From: Flavobacteriia bacterium
GTDB taxonomy: Bacteria > Bacteroidota > Bacteroidia > Flavobacteriales_D > Crocinitomicaceae
Assembly: GCA_947450325.1 (NCBI GenBank)
Contig: CANFUT010000008.1
Coordinates: forward strand, 94,211 to 127,022
Length of the DNA stretch: 32,812 nt
Direction: 5' to 3'
The notes under the pieces are model-generated. The model had not been told where the DNA came from. It ran no database searches and worked only from the letters and a program-made list of their open reading frames with translations. This document shows positions 23,815 through 31,925 of this stretch, piece after piece (within the stretch, counting starts at the first letter, position 1; every line of letters begins with the position of its first letter). The position numbers were made by a program, and so were the translations under genes.

Positions 23815-24702
23815 ATGAAACTTAAATTAGCGCGTCCTTTGGCCATTTTTGACCTTGAGGCAACAGGATTGAATATTTCAAAAGATAAAATTGTTGAAAT
23901 AGCAATAATCAAAATTAATCCTGATGGAACAGAGGAAACTTTTACTGCGAGAATTAATCCAGAAATAAATATTCCTGATGAGGTAGTTGAAATTCATGGA
24001 ATCACCAATGAAGACATCAAAGATTGTCCTTCGTTCAAAGATTTAGCGTCTAAAATCACTTCTTTTATTGGTGACGCTGATCTGGGTGGATACAATTCTA
24101 ATAAATTCGACATTCCACTTTTAGCAGAAGAATTACTCAATGCTGGAAGTGAATTTGACATGTCAAAACGCAAGTTTGTGGATGTTCAAAATATCTTTCA
24201 TAAAAAGGAACAACGTACCCTTGCTGCTGCTTTTCAGTTTTACTGTCAAAGCGATATAGTAAATGCACACAATGCCTTGGCAGATACAGAAGCAACTTGG
24301 AAAGTTTTAAACGCGCAACTTGAGAAATATCCTGACTTGGAAGGAAATATTGATTTCTTGGCAGATTTTTCAAAAGGTGGAAATTTGAACATTTTAGATT
24401 TCGCAGGCCGTTTGGCAATCAATGAGAAAGGCGAAGCTGTATATAATTTTGGAAAGCACAAAGGCAAAACGGTCAAACAAATTGATGTTGAAGAACCTGG
24501 GTATTACGGGTGGTTTGTTTCCGAGTCAACAGATTTTCCGAAATATACCAAGCAAAAGTTAAAACAGGAAATGGACAAGATTAAAGCTGAAAAATTGCTT
24601 CAAAATCAACCAAAGGAAGTTAAACCGAAGGTAAATAAAGTAGAAGACAATTTATCGATGGAAGATAAATTAGCTGCATTGAAAAGTAAATTTGGTAAAT
24701 AA
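23815..24702 (+). CDS. DEDDh 3'-5' exonuclease (DnaQ/exonuclease X-like)
   Basis: This 295-residue exonuclease removes nucleotides from DNA 3' ends. All DEDDh active-site residues are visible: Asp13 and Glu15 in IFDLEATGL, Asp99 in GYNSNKFDIPLL, His152 and Asp157 in NAHNALADTEAT. After the nuclease domain (about 8-170) comes a second domain (about 190-250) with YNFGKHKGKTVKQIDVEEPGYYGWFV, similar to the C-terminal module of exonuclease X-type proteins. A Lys/Glu-rich tail ends the protein. It is not the polymerase-attached epsilon subunit by context: no polymerase gene is near, and the extra C-terminal domain argues for a repair or turnover role. It starts an operon with the FAH-family gene 7 bp downstream. 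Confidence 0.88.
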   Translation: MKLKLARPLAIFDLEATGLNISKDKIVEIAIIKINPDGTEETFTARINPEINIPDEVVEIHGITNEDIKDCPSFKDLASKITSFIGDADLGGYNSNKFDIPLLAEELLNAGSEFDMSKRKFVDVQNIFHKKEQRTLAAAFQFYCQSDIVNAHNALADTEATWKVLNAQLEKYPDLEGNIDFLADFSKGGNLNILDFAGRLAINEKGEAVYNFGKHKGKTVKQIDVEEPGYYGWFVSESTDFPKYTKQKLKQEMDKIKAEKLLQNQPKEVKPKVNKVEDNLSMEDKLAALKSKFGK

Positions 24703-24709
24703 GATTGAG

Positions 24710-25321
24710 ATGAAAATTATTTGTATTGGAAGAAATTATGCGGATCACGCAAAAGAAATGAATTCAGCGATTCCTGAAAACCCCGTTTTTTTTATGAAAC
24801 CTGATACGGCATTATTGCCTAATAAAAGTCCGTTTTTTTATCCGAATTTTACGAAAGATTTGCATTATGAATGTGAGATTGTCGTTCGAATCAATAAACT
24901 TGGGAAAAACATTGCACCAAAGTTTGCCAACACTTATTACAATGAAATCGGTTTAGGAATTGACTTTACAGCCAGAGATTTACAACAAAAATGCAAAGAA
25001 AAAGGTTTGCCTTGGGAAATTGCAAAATCATTTGAACACAGTGCACCAGTTTCGCACAATTTCTTGGATAAGTCAACTTTAGATTTGACTAATTTGAACT
25101 TTTCATTGCAACAAAATGGTCAAATTGTGCAGGTTGGTAATACGAAAGACATGCTTTTTGACATCGACCAAATCATCGTTTACATTTCGCAATTTATGAC
25201 CTTGAAAATCGGTGATTTGATTTTTACTGGAACTCCAGCAGGAGTAGGTCCTGTTGCAATTGGCGATACATTAACTGGATTTATCGAAGATCAGAAAATG
25301 TTCGACCTGAAAATCAAATAA
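24710..25321 (+). CDS. Fumarylacetoacetate hydrolase (FAH)-family protein
   Basis: This 203-residue protein is a short FAH-family hydrolase, like FAHD1/YcgM, which act as acylpyruvate hydrolase or oxaloacetate decarboxylase. It opens CIGRNYADHAKEM, as the family does. The metal ligands are Glu54 and Glu56 in HYECEIVVRI and Asp85 in GLGIDFTARDLQ. The C-terminal IFTGTPAGVGPV motif closes the active site. The length is normal for the short group. An in-frame TTG upstream (24692) overlaps the exonuclease gene, but the ATG at 24710 is the better start. It lies 7 bp after the exonuclease stop, so both are on one transcript. Oxaloacetate as substrate is an inference from the family. Confidence 0.88.
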   Translation: MKIICIGRNYADHAKEMNSAIPENPVFFMKPDTALLPNKSPFFYPNFTKDLHYECEIVVRINKLGKNIAPKFANTYYNEIGLGIDFTARDLQQKCKEKGLPWEIAKSFEHSAPVSHNFLDKSTLDLTNLNFSLQQNGQIVQVGNTKDMLFDIDQIIVYISQFMTLKIGDLIFTGTPAGVGPVAIGDTLTGFIEDQKMFDLKIK

Positions 25322-25344
25322 TATTCAGAAACTGATAAAATTCA

Positions 25345-25372
25345 GTCTCAGTAATGACTAAGACACTTTTTT
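25345..25372 (+). terminator. Possible weak terminator after the FAH-family gene
   Basis: GTCTCAGT and ACTAAGAC form an imperfect stem (one mismatch) around AATG, with six T starting two bases later. The structure is weaker than the other terminators in the window. Confidence 0.35.
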
Positions 25373-25492
25373 GATTGGATTAAAAAAATTAGTAAAACAA
25401 CATTCATTTGTCTGTTTTTCAGTTTTTTAGTTAATTTATCGTAAGTTTTAATTTTTAGTTGAAAAATCAGTTATCTGTTCAATAGTAATTTG

Positions 25493-25500
25493 TAACTTTA
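25493..25500 (+). promoter_or_regulatory. Candidate -7 promoter element of the ABC export operon, close to the start codon
   Basis: TAACTTTA, 7 of 8 positions of TAnnTTTG, ends only 7 nt before the ATG at 25508. If used, the transcript would be leaderless or nearly so. Confidence 0.45.
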
Positions 25501-25507
25501 CTTCACT

Positions 25508-26587
25508 ATGAATAAATTAATACTCTTTTTTAGCGTCATTTTGCTTTTCGCTTGTAAAAGTAAAGTAGAAACTACTCGACCAAAATCAGAATCAATTTCT
25601 GAATCAATCTACGCTTCTGGAATTGTAAAAAGCAAAAATCAATACGATGTTTTTTCTCGAGCAAATGGAATCATTGACCAAATTTTTGTGCAGGAAGGAG
25701 ATTTTGTAAAAGTTGGAACACCAATTCTTTCCATTTCAAATCAATCTCAAAAGTTGACCAAGGAAAATGCTGCATTATTGGCTGATTTCAACAGTAAATC
25801 ATCTAATCAAGCGAAATTAAATGAAGCATTGCAGGCATTAAGAGTTTCAAAATCAAAAATGAAAATCGATTCCTTGGCTTACCAACGCCAAATGGCACTT
25901 TGGAAACAAGAAGCAATTTCGAAAGCGGATTTGGAACAAGTGCAATTGCGTTTCGAAAATTCAAATTATGCTTATTTATCTGCAGTTACAAAATACGATG
26001 AATTAAAACGTCAATTGGATTTCAACGCTTCGCAATCTGCTAGAAATCTCCAAATTTCAGATGTAATGGAAAATGACTATTTACTTAAAAGTGAAATCAA
26101 TGGAATCGTTTACAATATTTCTAAATCACGCGGAGAAATGGTCAACGTTCAAACTCCATTGGCGGTTATCGGTGATGCCAAAAATTATTTTTTGGAAATG
26201 CAAGTGGATGAAAAAGATATTGTTAGAATAAAAAAAGGTTTGCGCGTGTTGGTTACACTAGATAGTTACAAAGGCCAATCTTTTGAGGCTAAAGTTTCTA
26301 AAATCGTTCCATACATGAATGAAAGAAGCCGTACTTTTTTAGTTGAAGCGGAATTTGTCAATCAACCTCCAGTTTTGTATCCAAATACGACTTTCGAAGC
26401 AAATATTTTGATTCAGACTAAAAACAATGTCTTGCTCATACCGAGAACTTTCTTGATTGATGAACAATATGTTCTAAACGAAGACGGAGAAAAAATCAAA
26501 GTAAAAACTGGATTAAAAGATTGCCGAAAAGTGGAGATTTTGTCTGGGATTGATGCTAAAACAGTGATTACAAAACCTGAAGAATGA
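25508..26587 (+). CDS. HlyD/MacA-like efflux adaptor lipoprotein
   Basis: This 359-residue periplasmic adaptor is part of an ABC-type tripartite exporter. The signal MNKLILFFSVILLFAC ends in a lipobox with Cys16, so the adaptor is lipid-anchored. It shows the membrane fusion protein order: a half-lipoyl region (SRANGIIDQIFVQEGDFVKVGTPILSIS), a coiled-coil hairpin (about 80-175, rich in Lys/Gln/Leu), and the second half-lipoyl (LKSEINGIVYNISKSRGEMVNVQTPLAVIG). The beta-barrel follows (MQVDEKDIVRIKKGLRVLVTLDSY). The downstream permease gene overlaps it by 4 bp (ATGA), indicating translational coupling. No outer membrane channel gene is present here, so it may use the TolC-like protein at 3949. 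The substrate is unknown. Confidence 0.9.
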   Translation: MNKLILFFSVILLFACKSKVETTRPKSESISESIYASGIVKSKNQYDVFSRANGIIDQIFVQEGDFVKVGTPILSISNQSQKLTKENAALLADFNSKSSNQAKLNEALQALRVSKSKMKIDSLAYQRQMALWKQEAISKADLEQVQLRFENSNYAYLSAVTKYDELKRQLDFNASQSARNLQISDVMENDYLLKSEINGIVYNISKSRGEMVNVQTPLAVIGDAKNYFLEMQVDEKDIVRIKKGLRVLVTLDSYKGQSFEAKVSKIVPYMNERSRTFLVEAEFVNQPPVLYPNTTFEANILIQTKNNVLLIPRTFLIDEQYVLNEDGEKIKVKTGLKDCRKVEILSGIDAKTVITKPEE

Positions 26588-27843
26588 GTCTTTCACTGAC
26601 AGTTAGTATCGCCAAATCCTTGTTGATGGCTCGTTTTAAGCAAACGATGGTTGCTGCTGTGGGCGTAACATTCAGTATTACCATGTTTATTGGTTTGTTG
26701 AGCTTTATGTCAGGTTTAAATAGTTTATTGGATGGTTTGATTCTAAACAGGACGCCGCATATCCGCCTTTACAACGAAGTGCAGCCGTCAAAAATTCAAC
26801 CGATAGATCGATTCAACGAATTTCATGAATCGCATAATTTTGTGAATTCAGTCAAACCGAAGAGTTCAAAACTTGAAATCTATAATTTTGGTGCAATCTA
26901 TCAAGCATTGCAAAAGGACGAGCGGGTTCTTGGCGTCTCTCCAAAAATTACTTGTCAAGTTTTTTATAATGTAGGAGCAAGTGATTTGACAGGTTCCATT
27001 AGTGGAATTGATGTGGAAGCGGAAAACAAACTTTTTTCTTTCAGCGAGTACGTTGTTGCGGGCAATTTATTTGATTTAAAAAACACTTCAAACAGCATCA
27101 TTTTAGGAAAAGGAGTTGCTGAAAAAATGTTGGCCAATATTGGTGATGTTATCCAAGTGACGACTTCCAAAGGAGAATTGGTTCAGTTAAAAGTGGTGGG
27201 CTTTTTTCAATCTGGATTGAAAGATTTGGATAACGTTCAAAGTTATGCGTCGATTGAGACTACGCAAAAATTGTTAGGAGTCGCCAATAGCTATATTACT
27301 GATATTCAAATTAAATTGCATGACATAACTTTAGCACCAGCAATTGCCAAGGAATACAGAGAGATTTTTGAAGTCGAAGCGTTAGATATTCAAACTGCCA
27401 ATTCTCAATTTGAAACGGGAAGTTTTATCAGAACATTGATTTCTTATACTGTTGGAATTACGCTACTCATTGTCGCGGGATTCGGAATATACAACATTCT
27501 TAACATGATGATTTACGATAAAATGGATTCGATTGCGATTTTAAAAGCCACTGGATTTTCTGGAAAAGATGTGAATCGAATATTTATCACAATCGCGCTT
27601 TCAATTGGTTTTATTGGTGGTTTTTTCGGTCTAGTATTCGGTTTTACGATGTCTGCTTTGATTGATCAAATTCCGTTTAATACGGAAGCTTTGCCCACAA
27701 TCAAAACGTATCCAATCAATTACAACCCCAACTTTTACATCATCGGCGGAATATTTTCATTGATAACCACTTATTTCGCAGGATATTTTCCTTCCAGAAA
27801 AGCAAGTAAGATTGATCCAGTAATTATTATCAGAGGAAAGTAG
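26584..27843 (+). CDS. MacB/FtsX-family ABC transporter permease
   Basis: This 419-residue inner membrane protein has the four-helix MacB/LolCE layout. Helix 1 is at about 19-42 (TMVAAVGVTFSITMFIGLLSF), then a large periplasmic domain (about 45-275), and three helices near the C-terminus: about 280-303 (ISYTVGITLLIVAGFGIYNILNMM), 330-355 and 383-400. The FtsX-type cytoplasmic coupling loop ILKATGFSGKDVNRIF lies between helices 2 and 3. The protein ends YFPSRKASKIDPVIIIRG, the usual family ending. It overlaps the adaptor gene by 4 bp and is one base from the ATPase gene. The adaptor partner suggests export like MacAB rather than lipoprotein release by LolCDE, but both remain possible. Confidence 0.92.
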   Translation: MSLSLTVSIAKSLLMARFKQTMVAAVGVTFSITMFIGLLSFMSGLNSLLDGLILNRTPHIRLYNEVQPSKIQPIDRFNEFHESHNFVNSVKPKSSKLEIYNFGAIYQALQKDERVLGVSPKITCQVFYNVGASDLTGSISGIDVEAENKLFSFSEYVVAGNLFDLKNTSNSIILGKGVAEKMLANIGDVIQVTTSKGELVQLKVVGFFQSGLKDLDNVQSYASIETTQKLLGVANSYITDIQIKLHDITLAPAIAKEYREIFEVEALDIQTANSQFETGSFIRTLISYTVGITLLIVAGFGIYNILNMMIYDKMDSIAILKATGFSGKDVNRIFITIALSIGFIGGFFGLVFGFTMSALIDQIPFNTEALPTIKTYPINYNPNFYIIGGIFSLITTYFAGYFPSRKASKIDPVIIIRGK

Positions 27844-27844
27844 C

Positions 27845-28525
27845 ATGAAAAATAAGATTCTTGAAGCGAAAAAGATTGTCAAATATTTTCATGATCCAAT
27901 GACAATCAAAGTACTGAACGATATTGAGTTTTCAATAAATCAAGGAGAATTTATTTCCATTATTGGTCGTTCGGGTTGCGGAAAATCGACATTGCTCTAT
28001 ATTCTTTCAACGATGGATACTGATTATGAAGGAGAATTGATCATTGATGGTGTTTCGATGAGTGGAAAAAAAGAAGGTGATTTAGCTAAAGTACGTAATG
28101 AAAAGATTGGCTTTGTTTTTCAATTTCACTATTTATTGAATGAATTTAATGTTCTAAAAAATGTGATGCTTCCTGGATTGAAACTGGGAAAATTTTCTGC
28201 CAAAGAAGTTGAACATCGCGCTTACGAAAAACTCAAAATGCTTGGAATTGAAAATGAAGCGTTGAAGCTTCCCAATCAACTTTCAGGTGGACAAAAGCAA
28301 AGGGTTGCCATTGCTCGTTCGTTGATCAATGACCCATTAATTATCATGGGCGATGAACCGACAGGAAACTTGGATAAAAAGAACAGTGAAGTGGTTTTCA
28401 ATATCTTTCAACAATTGGCGGAAGAATATAATCAGTCGCTTTTGATTGTGACTCACGACAATGAATTTGCCGCAAAAACCAATCGAATCATCGAAATGGA
28501 AGATGGAAAGATTATCAGAATGTGA
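27845..28525 (+). CDS. MacB/LolD-type ABC transporter ATPase
   Basis: This 226-residue cytoplasmic ATPase powers the adjacent permease. All ABC motifs are present: Walker A GRSGCGKST (41-49), Q-loop Gln93 in FVFQFHYLL, signature LSGGQKQR (146-153), Walker B LIIMGDEPTGNLD (165-177) and the switch His204 in VTHD. Sequence features such as FQFHYLLNEFNVLKNVMLP are typical of the MacB/LolD subgroup. It begins two bases after the permease stop and is the last gene of the operon. No terminator is visible after it, because the gene on the other strand ends 3 bp away. Its length is usual for a stand-alone ATPase. Confidence 0.94.
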   Translation: MKNKILEAKKIVKYFHDPMTIKVLNDIEFSINQGEFISIIGRSGCGKSTLLYILSTMDTDYEGELIIDGVSMSGKKEGDLAKVRNEKIGFVFQFHYLLNEFNVLKNVMLPGLKLGKFSAKEVEHRAYEKLKMLGIENEALKLPNQLSGGQKQRVAIARSLINDPLIIMGDEPTGNLDKKNSEVVFNIFQQLAEEYNQSLLIVTHDNEFAAKTNRIIEMEDGKIIRM

Positions 28526-28528
28526 CCC

Positions 28529-29923
28529 TTATTTTCCCTTCGCTTTGAGGATTATCAAAACGGTGTAAAGCATGATTTTCAAGTCTAATGCCAACGACAT
28601 ATTTTTTAGATACAACAAATCAAATTTCATACGTTGAAGCATTTGATCTACGTTTTCAGCATAACCATATTTTACTTGTCCCCAAGATGTAATTCCGGGT
28701 CTTACTGAGGTTAATTGTAAAAATTGCGGTTCTCTTGCGACAATCTGATCGATGTAAAATTGTCTTTCGGGTCTTGGACCAACCAAACTCATATCGCCAA
28801 TCAATACATTGAAGAATTGAGGAAATTCATCCAATCTCGCTTTGCGCATGAATCTTCCCGATTTGGTAATTCTCGGATCGAAAGTACTAGAAAGCTGAGG
28901 ACCTTTCGCTTCCGCATCCATGTACATTGTTCTGAATTTGATGATCTTGAATTTTCGTCCGTTCAATCCAATACGCTCTTGTCTAAAGAAAATCGGTCCT
29001 TTGGACGAAGTTTTAACCGCAATGGCGAGGAAAATATAAACTGGAATCAAAAGTATCAATGCAATCAAAGAAAGTGAAATATCAATAAATCTTTTGATAC
29101 TTTGTTGCCAAATCGGCATTCCTTCAGGATTTACTTCGAGTAGTAAAACGCCGAAAATGTTCGTCATTTTGATTGATCCAGCCAAAATATCAAATACATC
29201 AGGCAAAACTTTGATTTTAATTCCAGTTCCAGAAAGGCGTGTGATAATTGAACTTAATCTTTGGTGTTCGGTGCTTTCTAATGCGATAATTACTTCTTCA
29301 ATTTCATATTTTTCGATTACTTTTTCAAGTTCGTCTACATGACCCAAGTAAGTTAATTCGTCTTTCAAAAGTGTATCAATACCGTTTAAATTTACAAATC
29401 CAATGAATTGTGTTCCAATACTTTTATCAAGAGTTTGAATTTCTTTGTAAATACCAACTGCTTTTTCACTTCCTCCCAAAAGCAAAGCGTTAAATCCTTC
29501 TTTTCCAGTGTGTATTTTTTTAACCTGAATACTTGTGAAAATAATTCTGGGGATAAATGAAACGATAAAATGAATGACAAACAAGGCTAAAAATGACTGA
29601 TAATAGTGTTCGTAATTTTGAACGGTATCATCCAAGAGAAAAATAAAGAATATCGATGTGGAGCCGATTAAAGTTCCGAAAAAGGTCAAACTCAACATTT
29701 TCATTCTAAACATTCGTTTGACATCCGCATAAGTTCCTTGAAGAAAATATAATCCAAGCCAACACGCTGGAATAATCAAAATTCCGTAGTAAAAAGTATT
29801 GTTAATTTCCAGCGCAACATTTTCAATATAAACTTTACGAAAGGTAAAGAACAAAGCCCAAGAAATGAACGCCGTTAAAAAATCAATAAGAATTAAGAAA
29901 GATGCTTTGCGGTTTGATAACAT
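28529..29923 (-). CDS. Polyprenyl-phosphate sugar-1-phosphate transferase (WcaJ/CapM-like), exopolysaccharide initiation
   Basis: This 464-residue membrane enzyme moves a sugar-1-phosphate to undecaprenyl phosphate and so starts polysaccharide synthesis. It has four N-terminal helices (about 8-130), a nucleotide-binding-like domain (144-260, NALLLGGSEKAVGIY), then a reentrant hydrophobic segment (about 278-303). The catalytic domain follows: KGPIFFRQERIGLNGRKFKIIKFRTM (about 308-333, in two conserved blocks), the Asp365-Glu366 pair in ARLDEFPQFFNV, MSLVGPRPE (378-386) and VRPGITSWGQV. All catalytic elements are intact. It is the last gene of a three-gene operon: its ATG overlaps the previous stop as TAATG, so translation is coupled. 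It converges with the ABC operon across a 3-bp gap. Confidence 0.93.
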   Translation of the reverse strand: MLSNRKASFLILIDFLTAFISWALFFTFRKVYIENVALEINNTFYYGILIIPACWLGLYFLQGTYADVKRMFRMKMLSLTFFGTLIGSTSIFFIFLLDDTVQNYEHYYQSFLALFVIHFIVSFIPRIIFTSIQVKKIHTGKEGFNALLLGGSEKAVGIYKEIQTLDKSIGTQFIGFVNLNGIDTLLKDELTYLGHVDELEKVIEKYEIEEVIIALESTEHQRLSSIITRLSGTGIKIKVLPDVFDILAGSIKMTNIFGVLLLEVNPEGMPIWQQSIKRFIDISLSLIALILLIPVYIFLAIAVKTSSKGPIFFRQERIGLNGRKFKIIKFRTMYMDAEAKGPQLSSTFDPRITKSGRFMRKARLDEFPQFFNVLIGDMSLVGPRPERQFYIDQIVAREPQFLQLTSVRPGITSWGQVKYGYAENVDQMLQRMKFDLLYLKNMSLALDLKIMLYTVLIILKAKGK

Positions 29924-30786
29924 TAGAAATGAATGATTTTATAGTTATCAATGTAAATATCACTAGATAATTTTCCGGCATCAATTTGCGCTTGTAAATA
30001 TTGTTCAAAATAGTCTGCAGTCGTTGAACTTGAAACTATTTCTTTGAGGTCGATGTAAATTTTTCTCCAAGTAGCTTCAGCGGGTGTTTGCGCATTTAAC
30101 TGAATATTTGGATTTATTTTATTCGTTCCAGGAAGCGTTATTCCTAGAACACCTGTCAAAACATTATTTGTTGTTTTGTATTCAATTTCTAGATAGACTT
30201 CAGCACTTCCTTTTGGTAAAACCATCTGAGAATGCGTATAACCTGTCCACAAAGAATCACTGATATTCATAGCGATGTGACCACAATTTCCCGTTTTTCC
30301 TGGATCTGTGTGCTGTATTTGTTCAATAGTTGCTGTGGAAGAAGGATCGGTGGTAAATTTGATTCCAGCTGATTCAAAATCTTCGATAAATGCGAAGTTG
30401 CAATTGGTATAATATTGAGTAACGGGATTAATGGTGATGTTTTCTCCTTTCACCAAAGTCGCATACAAAACGTGCGGTTGACAAAAAGGATATATTTTTT
30501 TTGTTGCAGCAATTCCATTATTTTTGATTGCTGGATAAATCATGATTTTTTTGTATCCATCCAATAACAAAGGAAGTTTAATCGGAAGCTCAAAAATGCC
30601 GATGATTTTTTCATCGATGTAAACATAAGCATCTGTAAAGTTGTGATTCAATTCACCTTCAATTCCGCTGAGGAGTGGATTTGCTTCGAGTTGCCATTTT
30701 TCAATCGTAATCCAAGTTGGTTGTGGATTATTTTTGACACATGATGAAAAAATGAACAGTAAACCGAAGAAGAAAAACAATTTCAT
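29923..30786 (-). CDS. Lipoprotein of the polysaccharide operon, unknown function
   Basis: This 287-residue lipoprotein has a signal MKLFFFFGLLFIFSSC, with Cys16 as the lipid site. The rest is beta-strand rich. Residues about 40-125 (DAYVYIDEKIIGIFELPIKLPLLLDGYKKIMIYP) look like a PEGA/TonB-plug-like carrier domain. Residues about 135-287 (FIEDFESAG... YLEIEYKTTNNVLTGVLGI... IYIDNYKIIHF) look like a jelly-roll of the carbohydrate-binding type. I do not recognise a named family. Its last codon overlaps the sugar transferase start (TAATG), and a Gfo/Idh/MocA gene lies 35 bp upstream. It could therefore bind or help to place the glycan made by this operon, which is an inference from order only. 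Confidence 0.75.
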   Translation of the reverse strand: MKLFFFFGLLFIFSSCVKNNPQPTWITIEKWQLEANPLLSGIEGELNHNFTDAYVYIDEKIIGIFELPIKLPLLLDGYKKIMIYPAIKNNGIAATKKIYPFCQPHVLYATLVKGENITINPVTQYYTNCNFAFIEDFESAGIKFTTDPSSTATIEQIQHTDPGKTGNCGHIAMNISDSLWTGYTHSQMVLPKGSAEVYLEIEYKTTNNVLTGVLGITLPGTNKINPNIQLNAQTPAEATWRKIYIDLKEIVSSSTTADYFEQYLQAQIDAGKLSSDIYIDNYKIIHF

Positions 30787-30821
30787 AAATAGCTTTTGAG
30801 TTTTGTTTATAACGAAAAAAA

Positions 30822-31823
30822 TTAGTTTATATTGTCATTAAATGCAATGTTTGGCACTTTCAGTTTTTCCAAAATCTGATTGGCTACTTCTAATGCCCTC
30901 AAACCATCTTCAATGGAAACGATAGGCGTTTTATTGAAATGAATCGCCTCGTAAAATGAAATCAATTCTTCTTTAATTGCGTTTGTTTCCTCAATTTCAG
31001 GCTGATCAAATAGAATTTTCTTGCTTTTTTTTCCTTTCCCTAAATCGAAAACAACGTCAAATGGATCAACTTCTCCTTGTACATCTTCTAATTTCAGGAG
31101 GTCTAATTTTTTATTCAGAAAGTCGATGCTGATGTAATTGTCTTTTTGGAAAAGCCTTGTTTTGCGCATGTTTTTCAACGAAATGCGAGAAGCCGTTAAA
31201 TTGGCAACACAACCATTATTGAATTCAATTCGTGCATTGGCAATGTCATGCGTATCGGAAACCACAGCAACTCCAGAAGCTGAAATGCGTTTGATATCTG
31301 ATTTTACAATACTTAAAATAATATCCAAGTCATGAATCATTAAATCCAAAACAACTGGTACATCTGTTCCTCTTGGATTGAATTGGGCGAGACGATGGGT
31401 TTCGATGAACATCGGATTTTGCAAATGAGGCAAAGCTTTTTGGAAAGCAGGATTAAATCTTTCGACATGACCAACTTGAACTTTAATATCGGCTTCGTGC
31501 GCCAATTTCATTAATGAATTGGCTTCTTCAATTGTTTGTGTTATCGGTTTTTCAACAAAAACATGGATGCTTTTTCTTATAGCTGAAACTGCTGCATCAA
31601 AATGGGCTAGGGTAGGCGTAACGATATCGACGCAATCAATTTCATTTAAGATAGCTTCGAGTGAATCAAATCTTTTAACGCCATATTTGTCTATTGCTTC
31701 TTGTGCGTGAATGTTATTTGGATCGAAAAAACCGACTAATTCAAAAATGTCAGGCAATTCTAATATTAAACCAATGTGAATTTTTCCAAGATGTCCGGCA
31801 CCAAGAACGCCTATTTTAAGCAT
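30822..31823 (-). CDS. Gfo/Idh/MocA-family oxidoreductase
   Basis: This 333-residue NAD(P)-dependent oxidoreductase probably acts on a nucleotide sugar or sugar alcohol. The Rossmann motif is GVLGAGHLGKIH (5-16), and the family signature EKPIT is at 91-95. The C-terminal alpha/beta domain carries DLMIHDLDIILSIV (about 159-172, with the usual active-site His/Asp pair). It is the first gene of an operon with a lipoprotein and an initiating sugar transferase. That suggests it makes a special sugar for the polysaccharide, like WbpB-type UDP-sugar 3-dehydrogenases. A TATCTTTG promoter box lies 16 nt upstream. Length and start are normal. The exact substrate cannot be read from sequence. Confidence 0.88.
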   Translation of the reverse strand: MLKIGVLGAGHLGKIHIGLILELPDIFELVGFFDPNNIHAQEAIDKYGVKRFDSLEAILNEIDCVDIVTPTLAHFDAAVSAIRKSIHVFVEKPITQTIEEANSLMKLAHEADIKVQVGHVERFNPAFQKALPHLQNPMFIETHRLAQFNPRGTDVPVVLDLMIHDLDIILSIVKSDIKRISASGVAVVSDTHDIANARIEFNNGCVANLTASRISLKNMRKTRLFQKDNYISIDFLNKKLDLLKLEDVQGEVDPFDVVFDLGKGKKSKKILFDQPEIEETNAIKEELISFYEAIHFNKTPIVSIEDGLRALEVANQILEKLKVPNIAFNDNIN

Positions 31824-31839
31824 ATTTTTTTCTTTGTCG

Positions 31840-31847
31840 CAAAGATA
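31840..31847 (-). promoter_or_regulatory. -7 promoter element of the polysaccharide operon
   Basis: On the minus strand TATCTTTG matches TAnnTTTG exactly, ending 16 nt before the Gfo/Idh/MocA ATG. No TTG at the best -33 distance. Confidence 0.55.
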
Positions 31848-31925
31848 ATGGTTAATTAATTTTACATGGAAACAAGTCAGTGCTACTTTTCAACAAATTG
31901 AACTGTGTATAACTACTTTTTTAAC

